From CAZYYO01 sp964650965 (lineage in GTDB: Bacteria; Bacillota; Clostridia; Lachnospirales; Lachnospiraceae), in assembly GCA_964650965.1 (NCBI GenBank), contig CAZYYO010000041.1:1-24131 (forward strand): 24,131 nt of DNA, in the 5' to 3' direction. The translations under genes and the position numbers were made by a program. Of the stretch, positions 1 to 8,164 are shown in pieces. Below the pieces are notes generated by a model. That model made no database searches and was not told the DNA's origin. It saw only the letters and a program-made list of their open reading frames with translations. How positions within the stretch are numbered: position 1 is the first letter of the stretch; the number at the start of each line of letters is the position of its first letter.

Positions 1-16
1 CAAATGTAATTCCAGA

Positions 17-45
17 TTGACAATTTTTTATCAAAGTTGTATATT
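17..45 (+). promoter_or_regulatory. sigma-A-type promoter of crt
   Basis: A perfect -35 box TTGACA (17-22) is followed after exactly 17 bases by TATATT (40-45, five of six matches to consensus). Transcription would start near base 52, leaving a leader of about 54 bases. The leader contains a small stem GGGTAA/TTACCC (69-74 with 80-85) just before the ribosome binding site. Box quality and spacing make this one of the best promoters in the window. It implies crt is transcribed on its own here, although only 105 bases upstream are visible. Confidence 0.75.
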
Positions 46-105
46 TATCCTATCAAAATAAATATATTGGGTAACCTGATTACCCCAACTACAGGAGGGC
101 TAAAA

Positions 106-909
106 ATGAGCGAATTTAAGAACCTAAAATTGGACGTTGCAGAAGAAATTGCTACTCTTACAATTTCAAGACCAGCTGCTTTAAATGCTTTGAACAGTGA
201 AACTCTTGACGAGTTAAATGTGGCTTTAACAGAAATTGAAGCAAGAGATGATGTTAAGGTTGTCATCTTAACTGGTGGTCCTGACAAAAAGGATAATCCT
301 TACAAATCTTTCGTTGCTGGTGCAGATATTGCTGAAATGGTTAATTTCTCAGCTGCAGAAGCAAGAGCTTTTGGTATCAAGGCTTCTGTTCCTTTCTTTA
401 AATTAATGAATATGCGTCAGGTTACCATCGCTGCTGTTAACGGATTTGCTTTAGGTGGCGGATGTGAGATTTCTATGGCTTGTGATATTAGAATTGCTGC
501 TGAAAATGCTATCTTTGGTCAGCCTGAATGTGGTCTGGGAATCATCCCTGGATTCGGCGGAACTCAGAGACTTGCTCGTCTTGTAGGCATGGGACGTGCG
601 AAAGAAATGATCTTCACCTGTGACAATATTGATGCTCAGGAAGCTTACAGAATTGGTCTGGTAAACAAGGTTGTTGCAAAAGAAGAATTAATGGATACTG
701 CTAAGGCTATGGCTGCTAAGATTATCAGCAAGGGAAGCTATGCTGTATCAATAGCCAAGGCTGCTATTAACAATGGTTATGATATGGACATTAAAAATGC
801 GGTAGAAATGGAAGCTAACTTATTTGGGGTTACCTGTTCTACTCATGATAAAGCAGAAGGTATGGGAGCATTCCTGGAGAGAAGAGCTGCGGAGTTAACT
901 GATTTCTAA
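106..909 (+). CDS. crt: short-chain enoyl-CoA hydratase (crotonase)
   Basis: Hydrates crotonyl-CoA and reversibly interconverts it with 3-hydroxybutyryl-CoA in the cytoplasmic butyryl-CoA/butyrate pathway of clostridia. The 267-residue product has the usual family length. The oxyanion-hole segment AGADI is at 71-75, GGGCE with catalytic Glu121 at 117-121, and QPE with the second catalytic Glu141 before GFGGTQRL at about 149-156. The start was chosen at the ATG preceded by AGGAGGG (93-99) with a 6-base spacer; a 23-residue upstream extension in frame has no such site. It has its own promoter and is followed by a large palindrome and the convergent proC gene. The usual pathway neighbours (hbd, bcd, etfBA, thl) are therefore not downstream; they could lie upstream or elsewhere. 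Family is certain; the butyrate role is inferred from closeness to clostridial Crt. Confidence 0.95.
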   Translation: MSEFKNLKLDVAEEIATLTISRPAALNALNSETLDELNVALTEIEARDDVKVVILTGGPDKKDNPYKSFVAGADIAEMVNFSAAEARAFGIKASVPFFKLMNMRQVTIAAVNGFALGGGCEISMACDIRIAAENAIFGQPECGLGIIPGFGGTQRLARLVGMGRAKEMIFTCDNIDAQEAYRIGLVNKVVAKEELMDTAKAMAAKIISKGSYAVSIAKAAINNGYDMDIKNAVEMEANLFGVTCSTHDKAEGMGAFLERRAAELTDF

Positions 910-917
910 AGGGTGCT

Positions 918-1115
918 TAAGTAAGACTACGGAGGCTGTCCCCACCATTGCAGTGTGGGACACGCTCTCGCTCTGGTGCGACTGGCAGCGGATGCGTACA
1001 AAAAATGGAGAGGTGTGGAAGTGATTGCAAGCAATCATTCCCCGCCTCTCCATTTTTTTAGCACCGGCCGCCGCACAAGGTCCCGTACTGCAATGGTGGG
1101 GACAGCCTCCTTACT
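918..1115. repeat. nested palindromic element between convergent genes
   Basis: An outer inverted repeat pairs 931-954 with 1087-1110 perfectly (24 bp, beginning GGAGGCTGTCCCC). The pairing continues inward to 961/1080 with two G-T pairs, giving a 31-bp stem. Outside it AGTAAG (920-925) mirrors CTTACT (1110-1115). Inside it GGTGC (975-979) can pair with GCACC (1061-1065), then comes a second perfect 14-bp inverted repeat (1000-1013 with 1045-1058), and at the centre TGATTGC (1022-1028) faces GCAATCA (1031-1037). The whole 180-base stretch could fold into one long hairpin. It resembles a MITE-like or long-palindrome intergenic element; no target-site duplication was recognised. A 65-codon open frame inside it is explained by the repeat. 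Confidence 0.8.
1000..1059. terminator. bidirectional terminator-like hairpin
   Basis: AAAAAATGGAGAGG (1000-1013) is mirrored by CCTCTCCATTTTTT (1045-1058). This places an A-tract, an 8-bp GC-rich stem and a T-tract symmetrically. Read in either direction it ends in a run of U, as expected for a shared terminator between convergent crt and proC. It forms the inner part of the larger palindrome. Confidence 0.6.
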
Positions 1116-1166
1116 CTTTCGCAAGCGCAAGGTAGGTGGCACAACGACTTAACTACCCTAAAATCG

Positions 1167-1973
1167 TTATTTGGTCATGTCACGGGATTTTGCGGTGCAG
1201 GTTCGTTCGGCTTCGATGATAGATGCACGAAAGCCTGTGGCTTCTAAGGTGGCTACGGCTTCGATGGTGGTTCCTCCTGGGGAGCAGACAGCGTCTTTTA
1301 GGGCTCCTGGGTGTTCTCCGGTGGTTAATACCATCTGGGCTGAGCCTAAGACGGACTGGGCTGCGAATTTATATGCCTGTGCTCTGGGCATTCCTTCGGC
1401 TACTGCTCCATCAGCTAAGGCTTCGATGAACATATAGACATATGCAGGACTGGAACCACTGACTCCTATAACTGCATCCATCAGGGTCTCTGGTACCTGT
1501 TCTGCTTCTCCGAAGCTTTCGAACAGATTCTGGATTTCCTGTAATTCCTCTGGAGTAACTAGCTGGTTGGCACATAATGCTGACATTGCCTGTCCTACCA
1601 GGGCTGGGGTGTTGGGCATGGCACGAACTAATTTGATGGGCTGTCCAAACATTTCCTGAATTGCCTGTATACTTTGTCCTGCAGCAATGGATACTATCAT
1701 CTTATCTTCTGTAATCAGTGATTTGATTTCGCCAATGACAGTGGGGAACATATTAGGCTTTACTGCCAGGAAAATAATATCGGCGTTTTCTACTACCTTA
1801 CGGTTGTCCCGGGTTGCATTGATTTTTAAATCCTGTTTTAATTTATCTGTTGTCTTTTGTGTTCTGGCTGATGCAATCATATCCTGTGGTGAAATCAATC
1901 CAGCTTTTAGCATTCCCTGCATCATGGCCTGTCCCATGTTGCCTCCACCGATAAATCCGATTTTCTTATTCAT
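1167..1973 (-). CDS. proC: pyrroline-5-carboxylate reductase
   Basis: Last step of proline synthesis: NAD(P)H-dependent reduction of 1-pyrroline-5-carboxylate to L-proline in the cytoplasm. The 268-residue protein has the normal ProC length. A Rossmann motif GFIGGGNMG is at 6-14, the conserved RAMPNTPA at 117-124, the helix following GVSGSSPAY at about 170-178, and the C-terminal signature DAVCSPGGTTIEAV at 227-240. The ATG is preceded by AAGGAG with a 6-base spacer. That site overlaps the TAA stop of the aminotransferase gene upstream (1984-1986), so the two are almost certainly cotranscribed and translationally coupled. No proA or proB is visible nearby. Confidence 0.96.
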   Translation of the reverse strand: MNKKIGFIGGGNMGQAMMQGMLKAGLISPQDMIASARTQKTTDKLKQDLKINATRDNRKVVENADIIFLAVKPNMFPTVIGEIKSLITEDKMIVSIAAGQSIQAIQEMFGQPIKLVRAMPNTPALVGQAMSALCANQLVTPEELQEIQNLFESFGEAEQVPETLMDAVIGVSGSSPAYVYMFIEALADGAVAEGMPRAQAYKFAAQSVLGSAQMVLTTGEHPGALKDAVCSPGGTTIEAVATLEATGFRASIIEAERTCTAKSRDMTK

Positions 1974-1983
1974 ACCCTGCTCC

Positions 1984-3267
1984 TTATTTGCTTAACATGT
2001 TCTCAACCGTTGCCAGCTTAACACAGCAGACAAACACTTCTGCGGCTGCCTCCAAATCCTCCATCGTTGGGAAGGAGGGTGCAATTCTGATAATAGAATC
2101 TTCCGGGTCCTTACCGTATGGGAATGGTGCTCCTGCAGGTGTTAATACCACTCCGGCTTCCTTTGCCAGCTGTACAATTCTTGTAGCACATCCATTCACT
2201 GCTTCATAGGTAATGAAATAACCGCCCTTGGGAGTAATCCATTTTCCAGCGTCTAAGCCCTGCAATTCCTTCTGAAGCATATTTAATACCAGCTCAAATC
2301 TTGGACGAAGAAGTGATGCGTGTCGTTCCATGTGTGCTGCAATGCCTTCTCCATCCTTGAAGAAGCGTACATGACGAAGCTGGTTCACCTTATCATAGCC
2401 AATGGTCTGTATGGTAAGGGATGCCTTAATATCTGCCAGATTTGCAGGAGAAGCTGCCATGGCTGCGATTCCGCCTCCGGCGAAGCTTACCTTGGAGGTA
2501 GAAGCGAATTCAAAGACCATATCTTCATTTCCTGCCTTCTTGCATTCCTCTAAAATATTTAAAAGCTTGCCTTCCTCAGCTCCATACAAATGATGAACTG
2601 CATATGCATTATCCCAGAAAATCCGAAAATCTGCTGCTGCAGGCTTCAGAGCTGCCATTCTTCTTACGGTCTCGTCTGAATATACCACACCCTGGGGATT
2701 GGAATATTTTGGTACACACCAGATTCCCTTAATTGCATCATCACTGCTTACCAGACGCTCCACCATATCCATATCCGGACCATCCTCTGTCATTGGTACA
2801 TTAATCATTTCAATTCCAAAATGCTCTGTTACTGCAAAGTGACGGTCATATCCAGGTACGGGACACAAGAATTTCACCTTATCTAATTTGCTCCATGGTG
2901 TATTACCAAGAAATCCTAATGCCACACCGCGGCACACGGTATCGTACATGGTATTTAGGCTGGAATTTCCAAATACAATCACCTGCTCTGGCTTACAATC
3001 CATCATAGAAGCCATCAGCTCCTTAGCCTCCGGGATTCCATCTAGCCCACCATAGTTTCTTGTATCAAGACCATTTGCTGCCTTCATAACAGAATCTGCA
3101 TCTACTGCATTCAATAATCCCATTGCCAGATCCAACTGTTCTGCCGATGGTTTTCCTCTGGACATATCCAGGGCAAGTCCCATATCCTGGTATCCCTGAT
3201 ACTGTGCCTGTAGTTTCTCCTGCTCCTGTAATAACTGTTCTCTGTTCATGTCAGCATATGACTGCAT
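1984..3267 (-). CDS. class I PLP-dependent aminotransferase (aspartate aminotransferase-like)
   Basis: A 427-residue fold-type I aminotransferase of the cytoplasmic aspartate aminotransferase subgroup that Pfam places in an Asp_aminotransf/MocR-like family. Visible PLP features are GNSSLNTMYD at 100-109 (phosphate and ring contacts), NPQG at 190-193, DNAY at 219-222 (Asp219 to pyridine nitrogen, Tyr222), the Schiff-base lysine in FASTSKVSF (Lys259), and the substrate-carboxylate arginine in RIAPSFP near 395. The ATG has AGGAGGAA upstream at a 7-base spacing. It lies 10 bases upstream of proC and 86 bases downstream of rarA, all leftward. Pairing with proC suggests a role in glutamate/aspartate-linked amino acid metabolism, but the exact substrate cannot be read from sequence. 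Confidence 0.88.
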   Translation of the reverse strand: MQSYADMNREQLLQEQEKLQAQYQGYQDMGLALDMSRGKPSAEQLDLAMGLLNAVDADSVMKAANGLDTRNYGGLDGIPEAKELMASMMDCKPEQVIVFGNSSLNTMYDTVCRGVALGFLGNTPWSKLDKVKFLCPVPGYDRHFAVTEHFGIEMINVPMTEDGPDMDMVERLVSSDDAIKGIWCVPKYSNPQGVVYSDETVRRMAALKPAAADFRIFWDNAYAVHHLYGAEEGKLLNILEECKKAGNEDMVFEFASTSKVSFAGGGIAAMAASPANLADIKASLTIQTIGYDKVNQLRHVRFFKDGEGIAAHMERHASLLRPRFELVLNMLQKELQGLDAGKWITPKGGYFITYEAVNGCATRIVQLAKEAGVVLTPAGAPFPYGKDPEDSIIRIAPSFPTMEDLEAAAEVFVCCVKLATVENMLSK

Positions 3268-3353
3268 TGTACAATTCCTCCTGTATCTCTCTCTTATTTA
3301 TTTTATCTATCACTCACTACTTCTGTGCAAACTGCATGTTAGCTTATGGTAGA

Positions 3354-4679
3354 TTATTCAGCTTCTTTATGTATCTTCTTCAAATGTTCCTGAATCTGTC
3401 TCTCATATCCCATCTCTGTTGGCACATAGAACTGCTCATTCACCAGGGAATCCGGTAAATATTGCTGCCTGCAATAATGATTGGGATAATCATGTGCATA
3501 TTGATATCCTATGCCATGTCCTAATTTCCCTGCTGATTTATAGTGCGAATCCTGCAAATGTGTCGGGATTGGATCTGTTCTGGTGGTTTTTACTGCGTCC
3601 ATAGCCTTTGCAATGGCTCCGTAGGCTGCATTGCTTTTGGGGGCGCAGGCCACATATGTGACTGCCTGGGACAATATAATCTGGCTTTCCGGCATTCCGA
3701 TTCGTTCCACTGCCTGGGCTGCGGCCACCGCCACCTGTATGGCCTGGGGATCAGCATTTCCCACATCCTCAGATGCACAAATCATAATACGTCTGGCAAT
3801 GAACTTCACATCTTCTCCTGCATATAGCATGCGTGCTAAATAATAAACTGCCGCATCCGGATCTGAGCCTCGCATACTCTTGATAAAGGCGGAGATGGTA
3901 TCATAGTGATTATCGCCGGATTTATCATATTTTACTACACGACGCTGGATACATTCACTGGCCACCTCCAGGGTAATATGAATCTTACCATCTTCACTGC
4001 GGTTCGTGGTTAATACCCCCAGCTCAATTGCAGTAAGCGCCGCTCTTGCATCTCCATTTGCCATATCACTGAGAAATTCCAAAGCATCCTCATCAATGAC
4101 CGCCTGATAAACACCCAGACCTTTTTCTTCATCCTGTAGGGCTCGAAGAAGCAGCGTGCGAATATCGCTTTTCTCCAACGACTTCAGTTCAAAGATAATA
4201 GAGCGGGATAACAAAGCTCCATTTACCTCAAAATACGGATTCTCTGTTGTGGCTCCAATTAAAATAATGGTTCCATCCTCTACATAAGGAAGCAAATAAT
4301 CCTGCTGTCCCTTGTTAAAACGGTGAATCTCGTCAATAAACAAAATGGTTCGCTTGCCATACATTCCCAGAGTGTTTTGTGCAGCCTTCACCACTTCTTC
4401 CATATCCTTCTTGCCAGCTGCTGTGGCGTTGATAGAAGTAAACTCTGCACTGGTGGTGTTGGCGATAACCCGGGCCAGTGTGGTCTTTCCTGTTCCCGGC
4501 GGTCCATAGAAGATAATGGAACTGATCTTGTCCGCCTGAATTGCCCGGTAAAGTAATTTGTCCTTACCAATAATGTGCTGTTGTCCAACCACCTCATCTA
4601 GGGTAGTAGGACGCAGGCGGGAGGCTAATGGGGAATCCTTCTTTTCATTTTTTTCTCTCATATAATCAAATAAATCCAT
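3354..4679 (-). CDS. rarA: replication-associated recombination protein A (AAA+ ATPase, MgsA/RarA family)
   Basis: Clamp-loader-like AAA+ ATPase that acts at stalled replication forks and single-stranded DNA ends. From the chosen start it has 441 residues, the usual family length. The N-terminal PLASRLRPTTLDEVVGQ is typical. Walker A is GPPGTGKTT at 59-67, Walker B/DEIHRF at 116-121, the sensor region ATTENPYFEVN follows, then the C-terminal MgsA helical domain ending near RQIQEHLKKI. The open frame extends 12 codons further to a TTG, but the ATG at 4679 has AAAGGTGA about 8 bases upstream and matches the family start MDLFDYMRE. It is the first leftward gene after a 260-base gap, with a candidate promoter. 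Confidence 0.95.
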   Translation of the reverse strand: MDLFDYMREKNEKKDSPLASRLRPTTLDEVVGQQHIIGKDKLLYRAIQADKISSIIFYGPPGTGKTTLARVIANTTSAEFTSINATAAGKKDMEEVVKAAQNTLGMYGKRTILFIDEIHRFNKGQQDYLLPYVEDGTIILIGATTENPYFEVNGALLSRSIIFELKSLEKSDIRTLLLRALQDEEKGLGVYQAVIDEDALEFLSDMANGDARAALTAIELGVLTTNRSEDGKIHITLEVASECIQRRVVKYDKSGDNHYDTISAFIKSMRGSDPDAAVYYLARMLYAGEDVKFIARRIMICASEDVGNADPQAIQVAVAAAQAVERIGMPESQIILSQAVTYVACAPKSNAAYGAIAKAMDAVKTTRTDPIPTHLQDSHYKSAGKLGHGIGYQYAHDYPNHYCRQQYLPDSLVNEQFYVPTEMGYERQIQEHLKKIHKEAE

Positions 4680-4792
4680 ATCTGTTTCACCTTTTGAAAT
4701 AGAAATGATATGCAAGCTTTTTCAAATTATGAATTATTTCTTTTTGTAACTTGCATTTTCATGGTTATAACGAATATATTAAGCAATTTTTG

Positions 4793-4821
4793 ATGTTATT
4801 ATGACGGATTCCACTTGTCAA
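4793..4821 (-). promoter_or_regulatory. candidate promoter of rarA
   Basis: On the minus strand a perfect TTGACA (4821-4816) is followed after 17 bases by TAACAT (4798-4793), which matches the -10 consensus at four of six positions. The predicted transcript would have a leader of about 105 bases before rarA. The rest of the 4680-4941 gap is AT-rich. I saw only a 12-bp palindrome AATTTGCAAATT (4874-4885) and no convincing terminator for the deacetylase gene. Confidence 0.45.
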
Positions 4822-4941
4822 TTATTCATTTGCCTTATAATAAGATACTATGAAGCCTCAAATAAAACAAGGGAATTTGCAAATTTCATCATTCTATACA
4901 GTTTTTATCAAAAATCCTGCCATATTTTCGCCGTGATTTCC

Positions 4942-5661
4942 TTAATCCATCAATAATTCTTCCACTGTCACGAAGGTATATCCTGCCTCCTGAAGTCTGG
5001 GAATCAGCACAGCAGTTGCTTCCACTGTGGATGAATAAGCGTCGTGCATTAAAATAATATCATTTTCTGCAATATTTTTCATTACTTTCCGGCAAATTTG
5101 TCCGGTATTCTGGCATTGCCAGTCCAATGGGTCCACATCCCACCGGACAAACAGCATATCGCTTTCCTCTTCCAGCCTCTTGGGCGTATTGCCAAAGGGT
5201 GGCCGAAACAGACTGGGGTAGCTTCCGGTAATTTGATAAATCAGCTGGCTCGTGCTGGAAAGCTCCTCCTTGGCCTTATCATATGACAGCTGGTTTAAAT
5301 TCTCATGATGGTAGGTATGATTCCCAATCACATGACCTGCCCTGGCAATTTCTTCTAACACCTGGGGATTCTCCTCACATTGTTTTCCCATAACAAAAAA
5401 GGTCGCCTTGACCTTATAATGTGACAGGATTTCTAAGAGTTCTCTGGTGTACTTAGGTTCCGGTCCATCATCATAGGTCAATGCAACCTTTTTCATAATC
5501 AAATCTTCTTTCGGGTTTACTTGCTGTTTGGCTTCTGATAAATTCTGTCTAAAGCTGTAGTAGGAATTGGAAAAACTTACAGGATTGATACCATACCAGG
5601 CAAAAAATATCATAAGGCATACTATGAATACTGCAACAACCACCGCCCATCGTTTCTTCAT
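4942..5661 (-). CDS. membrane-anchored polysaccharide (peptidoglycan/chitooligosaccharide-type) deacetylase
   Basis: NodB-homology (CE4-type) deacetylase that removes N-acetyl groups from wall or other amino-sugar polymers outside the membrane. The 239-residue protein starts with a positively charged tip and one hydrophobic segment (about 5-23), a signal anchor. All five CE4 motifs are present: TYDDGP at 62-67 (Asp64 base, Asp65 metal), HTYHH at 115-119 (metal His115 and His119), RPPFG at 153-157, WDVDPLDW at 174-181, and LMHD at 204-207. The ATG at 5661 was chosen over an upstream TTG because GAGGGAG lies directly upstream. It is last in a leftward trio after the MFS transporter (60-base gap). 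The substrate is not visible; a peptidoglycan or exopolysaccharide role is possible. Confidence 0.9.
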   Translation of the reverse strand: MKKRWAVVVAVFIVCLMIFFAWYGINPVSFSNSYYSFRQNLSEAKQQVNPKEDLIMKKVALTYDDGPEPKYTRELLEILSHYKVKATFFVMGKQCEENPQVLEEIARAGHVIGNHTYHHENLNQLSYDKAKEELSSTSQLIYQITGSYPSLFRPPFGNTPKRLEEESDMLFVRWDVDPLDWQCQNTGQICRKVMKNIAENDIILMHDAYSSTVEATAVLIPRLQEAGYTFVTVEELLMD

Positions 5662-5721
5662 ATGGCACTCCCTCAAACACCGTTGTTACATCTTATGAGG
5701 GAAATGCAATATATGTGACGG

Positions 5722-7014
5722 CTATTTTCTGCCAATCTCCTTCAATAATACCGTATCTCCATGCTTCACCATAAATAAAGGAAGGAAAGCAATGGCGGCA
5801 CAAATCACGGAATACAGATATAAATACTGATATCCAATAAATTCCATCACTGCACCTGATAAGATTGGTGTAAGTATCTGGGCAGACATACTGGCGGTAT
5901 AATAATATCCTGTATATCTTCCTGTGGTTTTTTCACTTGCCACCTCCATAATCATGGGATAAATGGTAATGGACACGGTTCCCATACCAACAGCTGCAAT
6001 ACATACCCAGATATAGAGCAGTGGTGTATACCCATGGGTAAAGAATACCAGCAAGCCACCTACAATCATAAGCACAATGCCCAGGTAGGTTGTCTTCTTT
6101 CTTCCAATCACACAGGACAGCTGTGCCATTGGCATATAGGCAATCAAGGTAACCACAGTAGCTACCATCTGAAAGTTGGCATAGCTTCCACCTGCCATGC
6201 CCCACATCTGGCTGGCATATTTGCTAAATGCTGTAGTAACTGCATTACTTGCCATGAAATAGAAGAATACACAGATGAGAATACCAATCAAAGACCTGCG
6301 AACCACCGCATTGGTTTCCTTCTCCTGTCCCCCTTCCTCTTCCAGGTCGGCTTCCTCCTCAGGGATTCCCATCATGACACTTTCCTGATGCATCTCCTGA
6401 ACTTCCTTACGCTCCCGGAAGAACAGCATGTAAATAAGGGTGCAGCCTAATATCAATCCAGATACTACCAGAAATACCGGCATATAGTTAGGGTCTGCCA
6501 CCTCAGGCACCATAGCAGAGATGCAGCCTAAGACGATAACTCCTGCCACTGCTGCCATCAGGGAATTAAAGGCATCTGCCTTAGAACGAACCGGTCTTGG
6601 TGTTACATCCGGCATCAAAGCAACACAGGGGCTTCGGTAGCTTGCCAGTGCAATTAATAATACAACCAGTGTAGCCAAAAAGAATACTAGATTTACCTTC
6701 TGTTCCGCAATAATTAAAACTGGAATTAATAATGCTGTTATAACAGAGCCAGCTAATATAAAGGGAGTTCTTCTTCCTAGTCTGGAGGTACTCTTATCAC
6801 TGAGACTTCCAAAGAAGGGAAGTAAGAATAAGGCAAAGATATTATCCAATGCCATAACGGTACCTGCCAAAGTATCTCCCATATGGAAGGAATCTCGTAA
6901 AATCAATGGGATGAGTCCATCATAAGCCTGCCAAAATGCCAGTGCTCCTGCAAAGGGCAGGGTGGCTAATATGGTTCTTCTCCAATTTAAGCCTTTTAAA
7001 TTCTTCTCTTTCAT
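5722..7014 (-). CDS. MFS transporter (GPH/SLC45-like sugar permease type)
   Basis: A 430-residue inner-membrane permease with about 12 hydrophobic segments in two halves. They are split by a long, acidic cytoplasmic loop at about residues 200-240 (rich in Glu, containing PEEEADLEEEGGQE). The N-terminal half has an Asp in the first helix (FWQAYDGLIP) and a loop DKSTSRLGRRTPF after helix 2, typical of MFS and close to the sucrose/GPH branch. The chosen ATG (7014) has AGGAGGA 10-11 bases upstream; the open frame could extend 9 codons to a TTG. It lies between the metallophosphoesterase (64-base gap) and the deacetylase (60-base gap), likely one operon. Substrate unknown; a sugar or sugar derivative is the best guess. 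Confidence 0.85.
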   Translation of the reverse strand: MKEKNLKGLNWRRTILATLPFAGALAFWQAYDGLIPLILRDSFHMGDTLAGTVMALDNIFALFLLPFFGSLSDKSTSRLGRRTPFILAGSVITALLIPVLIIAEQKVNLVFFLATLVVLLIALASYRSPCVALMPDVTPRPVRSKADAFNSLMAAVAGVIVLGCISAMVPEVADPNYMPVFLVVSGLILGCTLIYMLFFRERKEVQEMHQESVMMGIPEEEADLEEEGGQEKETNAVVRRSLIGILICVFFYFMASNAVTTAFSKYASQMWGMAGGSYANFQMVATVVTLIAYMPMAQLSCVIGRKKTTYLGIVLMIVGGLLVFFTHGYTPLLYIWVCIAAVGMGTVSITIYPMIMEVASEKTTGRYTGYYYTASMSAQILTPILSGAVMEFIGYQYLYLYSVICAAIAFLPLFMVKHGDTVLLKEIGRK

Positions 7015-7078
7015 GTAGGGTTTGTCCTCCTGATTTATCAACGACTCTTTTCCATAATAATAGATGGCTTACCAGAAA

Positions 7079-7999
7079 CTAGCAGGTGGGCACATGGGCA
7101 TCCAAATACTCTCGAATGGGATTGGCGGTACGTTCTGCCACCAAATCACAATATCGCAAAAGCTTTGTCTCATAAGCCGTAACCTTCTCCTGATGAAATT
7201 CCAGCAGCCGATACGCCCGTCTGGCTCCTGGTCCGTAACAGGCAAATCCGCAGCTTGGGGTATATCCCAGGTCAATTCCGTCCACATTTCCAATAAACTC
7301 ATTCTTATGATCATGTCCACAAAAAACAGCAAACACATTACCGCTTCGCTTAATGATTTGAAATTCACCAACATTTTCAATGGGACTGCAAATAGGTTCT
7401 GCCACGATTACATTTTCACACAGCTTATATTCTGGAAGGGGAATATGCTGAAATAAAATTACAGGAACCTGGCAGCCTGCCACCTCCCGTTTTAGCCAGT
7501 TCACTGAGGCTGGTGCCGGTGGTGTGTACACGCCCCGTCCCTTGCCATTCTTTCCTGAATCCATAAGAAGAACCCGCATCATTTCCTGGTTGTCATTGTT
7601 CATAACGGAAATGGAAAAGGTTCCAGCCTCCACTGCATCCTCAGGACAAATACACCCTGGAAGCTCCCGATAGATTGCTGCCAACTCCTGATTGCTAAGG
7701 CCACATTGACAATCATGATTGCCGAAGGTTACTGCAAACGGAAGGCTATGTGCCACAATAGGTGCCAGCAGCTCCTTGATGGCCTGCTCCACCTTCTGCC
7801 TGGAATCCCTCCCCTGAAAGGACGGGGAATATCCCTTCAGCTGATCTCCTGTCATAACAATCAAATCCGGTGCAGCTTCCCGTATCGCTGCATACATCAA
7901 TGCCACGGTATCCTTCTTGGGGTGACGACCTTCCTGAATGTCTGCCATATGTAAAATCCGAAAAGAACCGTCTTCTCTTACTTTTATTATATTGTTCAT
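7079..7999 (-). CDS. calcineurin-like metallophosphoesterase (Dcr2-type)
   Basis: A 306-residue cytoplasmic phosphoesterase of the binuclear-metal fold. Ligand motifs appear in order: DIQ at 20-22 (Asp20; Gln replaces the common His, as in Dcr2-like members), GDQ at 51-53, GNHD at 93-96, H185 in FQHIP, and CGHDH at 227-231. No signal peptide or membrane segment is seen. The ATG has AAGGAG 9 bases upstream. It is first of a leftward trio with an MFS transporter and a polysaccharide deacetylase, so it may act on a phosphorylated compound handled by that operon, such as a sugar phosphate or a lipid- or wall-linked phosphate. The family covers phosphomonoesters, diesters and proteins, so the substrate is open. 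Confidence 0.85.
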   Translation of the reverse strand: MNNIIKVREDGSFRILHMADIQEGRHPKKDTVALMYAAIREAAPDLIVMTGDQLKGYSPSFQGRDSRQKVEQAIKELLAPIVAHSLPFAVTFGNHDCQCGLSNQELAAIYRELPGCICPEDAVEAGTFSISVMNNDNQEMMRVLLMDSGKNGKGRGVYTPPAPASVNWLKREVAGCQVPVILFQHIPLPEYKLCENVIVAEPICSPIENVGEFQIIKRSGNVFAVFCGHDHKNEFIGNVDGIDLGYTPSCGFACYGPGARRAYRLLEFHQEKVTAYETKLLRYCDLVAERTANPIREYLDAHVPTC

Positions 8000-8084
8000 A
8001 GTGTGGGACTCCTTCTTTCATCTGCCAATTACATCGCACGCAAATATTTTATATGGAAGGTAATCTGTTCATCCACTGAAAATA

Positions 8085-8119
8085 CCCGCTTATGACAATA
8101 TAATATCATCATAAGCGGG
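8085..8119 (-). terminator. intrinsic-type terminator downstream of clpB
   Basis: CCCGCTTATGA (8085-8095) and TCATAAGCGGG (8109-8119) form a perfect 11-bp stem with a 13-base loop, about 45 bases after the clpB stop. On the minus strand the stem is followed by TATTTTC, a short U-rich tail. It separates clpB from the metallophosphoesterase operon. Confidence 0.65.
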
Positions 8120-8164
8120 CAATGTTAAATACCATTTGTTAAATTTGTTAAATTTCTGTAAAGC

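Noticed and set aside
955..1152. 65-codon open frame on the plus strand
   Set aside because: It lies inside the nested palindrome, has no ribosome binding site, and is explained by the repeat.
3268..3353. TTGCAC-N17-GATAAA as a promoter for the aminotransferase gene
   Set aside because: Both boxes are weak; readthrough from rarA is equally likely.
6034..6450. 138-codon frame antisense to the MFS transporter
   Set aside because: The composition is that of reversed membrane-protein codons, and the minus-strand gene is clear.
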